DNA of 17,892 nucleotides from Planococcaceae bacterium UBA3378. GTDB lineage: Bacteria; Bacillota; Bacilli; Bacillales_A; Planococcaceae. Under the pieces are notes generated by a model, which made no database searches, was not told the origin of the DNA, and saw only the letters and a list, made by a program, of their open reading frames with translations. The stretch spans positions 1 through 17,892 of the forward strand of contig DEQA01000051.1 of NCBI GenBank assembly GCA_002359075.1, read 5' to 3'. This document shows positions 1 to 6,460 of the stretch, piece by piece (within the stretch, counting starts at the first letter, position 1; the number at the start of each line of letters is the position of its first letter). The translations under genes and the position numbers were made by a program.

Positions 1-45
1 AGTAACCTATTTGTATAAAATATATGATAGGTTACTTTTTTCTTT
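1..45 (+). terminator. Rho-independent terminator of a gene left of the window
   Basis: A perfect 10-base inverted repeat (AGTAACCTAT at 1-10, ATAGGTTACT at 27-36) encloses an AT-rich loop and runs into a T-rich tail. This is the form of an intrinsic terminator read rightward. The gene it would serve lies outside the window, so only the hairpin and tail support the call. Confidence 0.7.
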
Positions 46-211
46 TTCTAAAATGTGGCGAGATGGCTTTTAAATAAAGTTTTATAAATGTTTCTCAAAG
101 TTAAAAGGTTTCAGGTTCAGGTGAAGCTACAGAAAAATTTAAAAGGAAATGTTTTGAATATCTCTGTAGAGGTATAGAAGGAAATACCAATTATTTAAGG
201 AGGAGATTTTG

Positions 212-820
212 ATGAAGAAGAAATGGTTAGCGATAGTTCCTATGATAGCTCTTGTTTCCCCAGTAATTCCTAATCAAGCAGTAGACGCATCCTCGGAAAA
301 TAAATGGGAAAATGTAGAGGTTCAACTATCAGAATCAACAATTTCACCTGAATATCAAGCAGTATTTAATTGGCCGCCTGAAGAACAGCCACTAGTCAAA
401 CAGGGGAGTCAAAGTTTTGAGACCGAATTTATTCAAGCGATGTTAAATCACTTTGGATTTGAAACAGAAGTTGATGGAGTTTTTGGTCCTCACACAGACA
501 AACAAGTTCGTCAATTGCAAGCTGAAGAGGGATTAGCCCAAGACGGGATTGTTGGTTTTTATACTTGGACTGTATTGCTCGAAGAATATAGAGAAGAGAT
601 TTTTACGATGGAAAAAGCAATTGATTTTGCAGAAGAAGCCCTAGATAATGACGATCTTGTGTTCAGTAGCGATAACACGTTGCATAAGGATTTAGATGGT
701 CAAGTTTTCTATTCATTGAAAGCACGTAGTAAAGAGTTAATTGATAATGGAGGCACTGGTACAGTCGGATTTTATGATGTATATCAAAATGGTAATGTTG
801 TAGAATCAGAACCAAGATAG
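212..820 (+). CDS. Secreted protein with peptidoglycan-binding domain
   Basis: This 202-residue protein is probably exported and bound to the cell wall. Residues 1-26 form a signal peptide: a KKK start, a hydrophobic stretch, then a likely cleavage site near QAVDA/S. Residues about 60-125 match a PG_binding_1 fold, with the typical DGVFGPHTDKQVRQLQ and DGIVGFYTW segments. The C-terminal about 70 residues (from MEKAIDFAEE) form a small alpha/beta domain with GGTGTVGFYDVY, a pattern I associate with lipoprotein or PepSY-like accessory domains. No catalytic hydrolase motif is visible, so it may be a wall-binding factor rather than an enzyme. The start is chosen at ATG 212: AAGGAGG at 197-203 lies 8 bases upstream, whereas an in-frame TTG at 209 is only 5 bases away. 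It is monocistronic and ends before a strong terminator. The domain call is good; the biological role is unknown. Confidence 0.85.
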   Translation: MKKKWLAIVPMIALVSPVIPNQAVDASSENKWENVEVQLSESTISPEYQAVFNWPPEEQPLVKQGSQSFETEFIQAMLNHFGFETEVDGVFGPHTDKQVRQLQAEEGLAQDGIVGFYTWTVLLEEYREEIFTMEKAIDFAEEALDNDDLVFSSDNTLHKDLDGQVFYSLKARSKELIDNGGTGTVGFYDVYQNGNVVESEPR

Positions 821-960
821 ACAAATACGAATGTCTTTTAATCAGACGCAATGGTGGAATAACATAAATAGAAAATGAACAAACTTTATTCCAAAGCAAT
901 AGTAGCTTTTGTAGTTTTGAAATAAAGTCAGACGATTTATAAAAAAGTTATATCGTTTTG

Positions 961-996
961 CCCCTTTGGATCTTATGAATCTAAAGGGGTGTTTTT
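961..996 (+). terminator. Strong terminator downstream of the peptidoglycan-binding protein
   Basis: The 11-base-pair stem CCCCTTTGGAT (961-971) pairs with ATCTAAAGGGG (979-989) with one G-T pair. The loop has 7 bases, and TGTTTTT follows. It lies 140 bases after the stop of the gene at 212-820, with no other rightward gene between, so it probably ends that transcript. Confidence 0.8.
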
Positions 997-1165
997 ATGT
1001 GATGGTTTGCCAAATTAAGTGCACCAGTTCTTTCCGCAATACCTCGTATGCAGTTTTTCAATCAAGACACTTCCTTAGTTGATTGTTGATCCAATAGAGC
1101 ACTTGTCTCATATGATGTCTACTAGTCCATTATAGACCCAGCGGTAAATGCTCATGAAACTTAGT
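995..1165 (-). pseudogene. Decayed 3' fragment of an IS30-family transposase
   Basis: Read leftward in one frame, this stretch gives the segments LYWINNQLRKCLD, KTAYEV and LRKELVHLI. They line up with the conserved C-terminal end of IS30-family transposases (general form ALYLINxRPRKCLxxKTPxEVF, then xHL). The Trp expected between D and KT is a TGA stop (1058-1060), and a second in-frame TAA lies at 1130-1132. An upstream LPLG may be the remains of the FPKGT segment. The N-terminal helix-turn-helix and the DDE core are absent, so this is only a relic. Identification rests on pattern memory of the family; there is no alignment. Confidence 0.55.
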
Positions 1166-1181
1166 AATAAATCTAAGTTTC
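1156..1181. repeat. 9-bp inverted repeat, function unclear
   Basis: GAAACTTAG (1156-1164) and CTAAGTTTC (1173-1181) are perfect inverted repeats around an 8-base loop. Neither strand has a T-run after it, so it is not a convincing terminator. It sits at the edge of the IS30-type relic and may be mobile-element debris. Confidence 0.35.
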
Positions 1182-1200
1182 TTCTCAAGAATATAGGAAA

Positions 1201-1249
1201 TATATAAAAACCCAAGAAGTAGACTTTTATAAGTTTCACTTCTTGGGTT
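1201..1249 (-). terminator. Terminator of the tandem-flytrap diguanylate cyclase gene
   Basis: A 12-base-pair perfect outer stem (AACCCAAGAAGT at 1209-1220 with its complement at 1238-1249) continues, after one bulged C, into a 6-base-pair inner stem with a TTAT loop. Read leftward, the hairpin is followed by TTTTTATATA. It lies about 70 bases past the stop of the leftward gene ending at 1321. This very stable structure fits an intrinsic terminator on the minus strand only. Confidence 0.75.
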
Positions 1250-1320
1250 ATCGTTTGCTGTTCAAGATATTGATCTATTCTCTAAACAGGAAAAAATCTT
1301 CTTAAAAATTTTACCCCAGT

Positions 1321-3711
1321 CTAAAACTCTTCATTACCATCTATATAGTAACCATTCTTTCCTTGCATCTTAGCCTTATACATGGCCGCGTCAGCTCTAC
1401 GGTATAAGTCATTATATGTAGTGGTACTTTCTGAGACTAGGGTAGCGCCAACACTAAAGGATAGCTCATATTCTTGGTATTGACTAAATATTTCTTCATT
1501 AGCCTTGCGGATAAAGTTCTCCAATTTATTAATCAAACTTTCTTTACCCATTATGGCATGGATAAAAATAATAAATTCATCTCCACCTAGTCGACATTTC
1601 ACATCATTCTGTCTGAAAAAAGAATCAATCAAATTGCCAATTTCCTTCAGGAGCTGATCCCCTGCTAAATGACCAAGATTATCATTGATTGCTTTAAAAT
1701 TATCAACATCCACTAATATCATAGTTCCTAGTGTGGGATCCTGCTTCAGCATCGCTGATATGCTTTCTTCTCCACCTTTTCTATTTAATAGATTCGTTAA
1801 TGCATCGCGTCTTGAACTTTCAATTAGCGTATTTTGCTTTAAAATTTCTTCATTCACATCATAGATTTTCCCTAAAGCGTAACTTACTTTGTTATTTTGA
1901 TCTCTGATGACTTTAAATTTAACACGATACCATTTATGTACATCTTGGTCTTGGAGCAGAAAATCATGAGAAGCGTCCTGTCTAATTTTAATCATCTCTT
2001 TTAAGAAATCGTACTTTTCATACTGCATAAAATTTTCAATTTGCTGACGTTTTTCAAACATAATTTTGTTATTCTGAACCTTCATTACATCTCGTTCATA
2101 ATCATATTCAAATATACATTCATTCGTTAAGTTCGATAATTCATTAAATCGCTTATACTGTAATGATAGCTCCTTATGATGATTTAATTTTATTTTCAAA
2201 TATAACAGTAGCACAAATAAAATCAGTAACAGAATAAATACGCTAATCTGCAGGTAATATGCATTGATAAAATCATAGAGCGTATAAGTAATATGCACAT
2301 TTGAATTTTCGTAAATCATCTTTTGTATGTCCTCATTACTGACTGAACTTATAAAATTGTTGATAATGGACAATAGAGTAGATTTATCCTGATCCACTAG
2401 TCCAATCGCATATTGATGATTGTGCACTTCACTTGGCTCAATACGAATATGGTTAAATCTTTTCAAACGTTCAAGGTAAAAGTTAACACTATACAAATCT
2501 AAAGAAGCCTCTACCGTCTTATCCCCATTTAATCGCTCTAAAACACTAAGCGTATTATAAACCTCTTGAACAGGAATATTCTCCACCTTACTATCCATAT
2601 TACTAGAAGAATTCGATACTTTTACAGACGGATTATCTATATATGGTAATGAAAGTGTTAAATTATTTTCTTCAATCAGATCGGAAACAGTAGAAACACC
2701 CAAAACAAGATCAATATGCTGTTGCTCTATTATCTCTTTAAACTCATCGTAATCTTCAGCGACAAAAAGTTTATATTGAAGCCCAGTGGCTTCTTTAAAG
2801 GCCTCTAAATAACTGACCGAGACACCTTTAGGTTCACCATCATAATATTGAATGGGTGCGTTGCCATCAAACATTAAAACATTAACCGTACCGAGTGATT
2901 CAATATATTGCTTATTTTCTTCGGAGATAGCGAATCGATTAGAAATTGAAAAATATGCTTCCTGCAGATCCGTTTGAAAGTAAGGACTAGCCGAATTTAT
3001 ACTGGATAAAGCGTAGTTCAATTTTGTCACTATTTCCTTATTCCCTTTAGTCGTAGCAAAATAAAAAGGAATAGGTGTAAATTTAGCGATAGTTTTCAGT
3101 TTAGATTTAATGGATATATCAACTAATACAGTTGCATCGACACGACCATCATATACCGCTTCCAATACCTCATCATATGTATCATATTCAACTAGCTTAT
3201 AAGAAAAACCATTTAGTTCCGCAAACTTTTTCAATTCCTGTTCTCTTTTTTTTAGACCTGGATAGATTCCTACAGTCATTCCATTCCAGTTTGAATAAGA
3301 TCCTATCCAGCGGTCATCATCACTTCTTACGGCAAGACTAGTGTAAGTCATTCCATAAGAGTAGCTCGGATAGTCATACATTTCAGCTAAAGCATCATTG
3401 TATTTCATTGTCCCCAATAAGTCGATCTCACCATTTTGCAGCATCTCTAATAGTTTGGTTAACTGTTCATTGATGGTCCCCTCAACTTCGACGAATTCAT
3501 AGTCCCAGTCCGTATACTTTTTTATTTCCTTTAAATAATCAACCGTATAACCATAATAATTCCCATCTTCATCTTTTTCTGTTAGACCTCTTTGGATTGG
3601 AAAACCAACTTTAATGACCTTGTGATCTTCAGCAGCAACATTGGTTATCCCTACATTAGATAGTACTAATGAAAAAATGACTAATATTAAAAGTATTTTT
3701 CTGAAAATCAT
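1321..3711 (-). CDS. Diguanylate cyclase with two extracellular substrate-binding domains
   Basis: This membrane sensor should make c-di-GMP from two GTP. Layout of the 796 residues: signal peptide or anchor 1-27; first SBP_bac_3 (Venus-flytrap) domain about 33-255 (GYTVDYLKEI, NGEIDLLGT); second, more diverged flytrap domain about 274-475; membrane helix about 486-508; PAS-like region about 520-622; GGDEF domain about 630-790. The active-site loop is RLGGDEF (GGDEF 709-713), metal-binding VDVDNFK is near 667-673, and RQND at 700-703 is an intact RxxD product-inhibition site five residues upstream. Tandem flytrap domains before one helix recall BvgS/EvgS kinases, here with a cyclase output. 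The Arg that usually holds the ligand carboxylate in the first domain (TpeR position) is not recognisable, so the ligand need not be a free amino acid. AGGAG lies 10 bases before the ATG. Monocistronic, with its own terminator. Confidence 0.93.
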   Translation of the reverse strand: MIFRKILLILVIFSLVLSNVGITNVAAEDHKVIKVGFPIQRGLTEKDEDGNYYGYTVDYLKEIKKYTDWDYEFVEVEGTINEQLTKLLEMLQNGEIDLLGTMKYNDALAEMYDYPSYSYGMTYTSLAVRSDDDRWIGSYSNWNGMTVGIYPGLKKREQELKKFAELNGFSYKLVEYDTYDEVLEAVYDGRVDATVLVDISIKSKLKTIAKFTPIPFYFATTKGNKEIVTKLNYALSSINSASPYFQTDLQEAYFSISNRFAISEENKQYIESLGTVNVLMFDGNAPIQYYDGEPKGVSVSYLEAFKEATGLQYKLFVAEDYDEFKEIIEQQHIDLVLGVSTVSDLIEENNLTLSLPYIDNPSVKVSNSSSNMDSKVENIPVQEVYNTLSVLERLNGDKTVEASLDLYSVNFYLERLKRFNHIRIEPSEVHNHQYAIGLVDQDKSTLLSIINNFISSVSNEDIQKMIYENSNVHITYTLYDFINAYYLQISVFILLLILFVLLLYLKIKLNHHKELSLQYKRFNELSNLTNECIFEYDYERDVMKVQNNKIMFEKRQQIENFMQYEKYDFLKEMIKIRQDASHDFLLQDQDVHKWYRVKFKVIRDQNNKVSYALGKIYDVNEEILKQNTLIESSRRDALTNLLNRKGGEESISAMLKQDPTLGTMILVDVDNFKAINDNLGHLAGDQLLKEIGNLIDSFFRQNDVKCRLGGDEFIIFIHAIMGKESLINKLENFIRKANEEIFSQYQEYELSFSVGATLVSESTTTYNDLYRRADAAMYKAKMQGKNGYYIDGNEEF

Positions 3712-3754
3712 TTACTTTCTACTCCTAATTCTTTTGTAGTTTTTTTAACATTTA

Positions 3755-3783
3755 ATATTATCTTTATGTATATATCGAGTAAA
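3755..3783 (-). promoter_or_regulatory. Possible sigma-A promoter of the tandem-flytrap cyclase
   Basis: Read leftward, TTTACT (3783-3778) and TAATAT (3760-3755) are separated by 17 bases, about 44 bases upstream of the start codon. Each matches the housekeeping consensus at 4 of 6 positions. The region is very AT-rich, so chance matches are likely. Confidence 0.3.
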
Positions 3784-3843
3784 TTTCAATAGAAAAAGGA
3801 AGAACTTTTCTTGGTAGAATTAAGTCACTACAACTAATCCTAG

Positions 3844-4134
3844 AAAAGGGATCTTCCCTACGAACAGTTTACAACAGAAATTGTCGTTGCACTAGTGAAA
3901 ATAATAAGATATTAAAAGGTTTTCTATTCGCTCCTGGAAATGGCAATCAATCCGTGCAATGGATTTTATTTGCGTATCGATCCTATAGAATACAGCGATA
4001 TAACGATTCAAATTTTATAAGACTATAAGGATGAATTTAAACAAAAGACAGGGGCTCCAGTCAAGCGCTCCAATGGCACATTGAAAGCGGCAGTCATTTG
4101 CATTTTAAAGCAAACAGTATGGGTCTTAGGATAA
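3844..4134 (+). pseudogene. Decayed coding fragment of unknown family
   Basis: One rightward frame reads like real protein but is interrupted by TAA at 3913-3915, TAA at 4018-4020 and a final TAA at 4132-4134. Between the stops it gives KRDLPYEQFTTEIVVALVKI, then LEMAINPCNGFYLRIDP, then DYKDEFKQKTGAPVKRSNG. These segments have balanced, globular composition, unlike random AT-rich DNA. I do not recognise the family. It could be the left part of the neighbouring IS3-type element or an older gene broken by it. No ribosome binding site or intact start is visible. Confidence 0.35.
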
Positions 4135-4201
4135 GATGCAAATTGTTTCGTCATTCCGCTCACAAATATATTAGCAGAGGTTTTCTAGGCAGACAGGCAC
4201 A

Positions 4202-4835
4202 ATGTTTAATGTCCTTGACATACCAAAAAGTATGTATTATTATCATGCCGGATTACCTAGTAAACATGCGCTGAAAAGCTGAAGACAAAACCCTCCTAAA
4301 AGAAATCGTGCGTATCTTTAAGGGAAGCGGAAACAATTATGGTACGTGTAAAATCAAAAAAGAATTAGCTGAATTACCTGTGCCAATACTCGTTTCACAT
4401 CGCCGAATTGGGGGTCTTATGAATGAACCGGGACTTGCTTTAAATTATATGGGCATACAATGTAAGCCATAAGAGCCAGCATGTAATGAAGTTCCCGTAA
4501 AGAATGAACGACAGCGGCTTCTTAAACAAGAAAAGCCATTACTATTATTTAGAGTGATGCAACATACATATAAATCGAAATAAAGTGGCATTATATAAGC
4601 TTATTTGCTGATCCTTTCAATTGTGAAATCATTTGCCATCGATCACTAAGTATGAAAGGTACCCCTAATAACAACGCTGCCGCTAAAGCAATGTTTAAAG
4701 TATTTAAAACAGACTTCGCTAAGCTCATTTTCTCCTCTTGAACTTGATGATTATGTTCATTGGTTCAATCATATTCAAATTCACGGAATACTAGGTTATT
4801 TAGCCCCTATAGGATTCAGGCATCAGCCTCTATAA
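4202..4835 (+). pseudogene. IS3-family transposase OrfB, multiply broken and internally deleted
   Basis: Pieced together across frames, this stretch reads as an IS3-family OrfB. It runs from FNVLDIPKSMYYYH through EDKTLLKEIVRIFK, GNNYGTCKIKKELAE, KWHYISLFADPFN and SLSMKGT to DYVHWFNHIQIHGILGYL and RHQPL, then stop. Reading-frame changes occur near 4278, 4545 and 4735; in-frame stops lie at 4470-4472 and 4571-4573. The sequence jumps from the ADPFNCEII segment straight to SLSMKG near 4640, so the part holding the second catalytic Asp (HTDRG-type motif) is gone, and the final catalytic Glu (EATFK position) reads as Lys in AKAMFK. The length is about 630 bases against roughly 850 for an intact OrfB. 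No OrfA is recognisable. It cannot encode an active transposase. Confidence 0.85.
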
Positions 4836-4888
4836 TTTAGTGTTCACATTCCAGATGCTATTGTAGTAAATAAAGGAGGTTTAGAAAA

Positions 4889-6421
4889 ATGAATTTCCCT
4901 TATAAAGAAGGAAAATTCTGGTTATCCTTTGCGAGAGTCTTTTTGGTGTGTCTATTTTTGCTTATCCTTGCTTTTTATGACTATCAAACATTACAAGACA
5001 CAGCAATAGTAAAAACCAAGATGTTTATTTGGATAGTTATCGCATGCTTTTTTGTCACTTTATTTTTCTTTGTGGGATTATTCTACCGACGCTATAGAAA
5101 AAAATTAGAGACTTTAGTATACGTTGATCCTGTCACAGGAGGCGGTACCCTTCAAAGTTTTTATAAACATGCTGAAAAAGCAGTAAAGGTTGGAAATTCA
5201 AAGCCATATGCATTGGTGTATACAAATATAAGAAATTTTAAGATGTTAAATGAACAATTTGGCTATAAAAATTGCGATACGTTACTTCATGCTATTTATA
5301 TAGGTATCGGAAATAATTTAATACATAAGGAATTTATAGGAAGGGAAACAGCTGATCGTTTTTATATTTTATTAGAATACCAAAACAAAGAAATCTTACT
5401 CAAACGTTTCATGGAATGGTATTACCAAACTCGTCATTATGTTGAAAATAATAAAGGTCTACAATGGATGCATCCGGAAATGGAGTTTGGGATTTATGTA
5501 ATTGAAGATAATACTCTTCCTTTGCGAATGATGTTGGACCGAGCTATGCTAGCCCTTCGTAATGCGGAAATAAAAGATTATGATACACGTTTGCGATATG
5601 CCTTTTATAATGATCAATTACGTTGTCAGTTATTGCGTGAAAGGCAGATTGTAGAAATGATGAATGACGCTTTAAAGAAGGGTGAATTTCAAGTTTATTT
5701 ACAGCCGAAGTATCGATTATCAGATGAAAAATTGATTGGCGCTGAAGCGTTGGTTCGTTGGGTCAGTGAATCAGAAGGCATGATTTATCCGAATGAATTC
5801 ATCCCTTTATTCGAAAAAAACGGATTTATTGTTCCACTCGATTTATGGGTTTTTGAAGAAGTATGCCGATTGCTTCGTGAATGGCTTGATCAAGGAATAG
5901 AACCTGTTAAAGTATCGGTCAATTGCTCACGCATTCACTTTAAACAAACTGATTTTATGAAGGCTTATATAAACATTGCTAAATCATATAACATTCCTAG
6001 AAATTTGATTGAAATTGAATTGACAGAAAGTCTGGCATTTGAGGATATCGAAAAATTTATCCATATTATCGAGGAAATTCATAAAGCAGGATTCGGTTGT
6101 TCTGTCGATGATTTTGGAAGTGGTTATTCTTCCCTTAGTATCATCGGAAAATTTCCGGTAGATACAATGAAGCTGGATCAAACATTTTTCCGCTCCTCAA
6201 AATCAAATAATAAGCGGTTTGAAGCCGTTATAAGTAGTATTATAACGATGGCCAGGGCTCTGTCTATGGAAACAGTTGCAGAGGGTGTAGAAGAGCGTGA
6301 ACAAGTTGAACTGCTGAAGCGATTAGGCTGTGACTATGTACAGGGCTATGTATTTGCCAAACCGATGCCTGTTAAAGAGTTTGAACCATATCTTCATTCC
6401 GTAAATCAAGATTCAAAATAA
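4889..6421 (+). CDS. Membrane c-di-GMP phosphodiesterase: degenerate GGDEF plus active-looking EAL
   Basis: This 510-residue protein probably hydrolyses c-di-GMP to pGpG at the membrane. Two membrane helices (about 13-31 and 44-66) precede a GGDEF-fold domain (about 75-235). There the catalytic loop reads TADRF (154-158) instead of GGDEF and the metal-binding DxD reads NIR (113-115), so cyclase activity is unlikely; GTP-binding regulation is possible. The EAL domain (about 250-505) keeps the expected metal and catalytic positions: E286 in GAEALVRW, N345, E377 in ELTES, D407 and D408 in DDFGSGYSS, K428, E465 in VAEGVE and Q485 in YVQGY. AAAGGAGG at 4872-4879, 9 bases before the ATG, sets the start. 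The next gene starts 39 bases after this stop, so the two are probably one operon. Its leader lies on the right end of the IS3-type relic. Confidence 0.93.
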   Translation: MNFPYKEGKFWLSFARVFLVCLFLLILAFYDYQTLQDTAIVKTKMFIWIVIACFFVTLFFFVGLFYRRYRKKLETLVYVDPVTGGGTLQSFYKHAEKAVKVGNSKPYALVYTNIRNFKMLNEQFGYKNCDTLLHAIYIGIGNNLIHKEFIGRETADRFYILLEYQNKEILLKRFMEWYYQTRHYVENNKGLQWMHPEMEFGIYVIEDNTLPLRMMLDRAMLALRNAEIKDYDTRLRYAFYNDQLRCQLLRERQIVEMMNDALKKGEFQVYLQPKYRLSDEKLIGAEALVRWVSESEGMIYPNEFIPLFEKNGFIVPLDLWVFEEVCRLLREWLDQGIEPVKVSVNCSRIHFKQTDFMKAYINIAKSYNIPRNLIEIELTESLAFEDIEKFIHIIEEIHKAGFGCSVDDFGSGYSSLSIIGKFPVDTMKLDQTFFRSSKSNNKRFEAVISSIITMARALSMETVAEGVEEREQVELLKRLGCDYVQGYVFAKPMPVKEFEPYLHSVNQDSK

Positions 6422-6460
6422 TGCGTAACTGATAAAGTAAAAATGTTCGAGGTAGTAATT

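Noticed and set aside
3132..3341. His-rich rightward open frame of 69 codons
   Set aside because: Mirror of the first flytrap domain on the other strand. The His-rich composition comes from the complementary codons, and there is no binding site.
3712..4888. c-di-GMP riboswitch in the leader of the cyclase genes
   Set aside because: I looked for the conserved two-stem GEMM layout upstream of 3711 and 4889 and saw none. The sequence there is explained by transposase debris.
4889..5600. Second cyclase activity for the EAL protein
   Set aside because: The GGDEF loop reads TADRF and the metal DxD is replaced, so cyclase activity is not supported.
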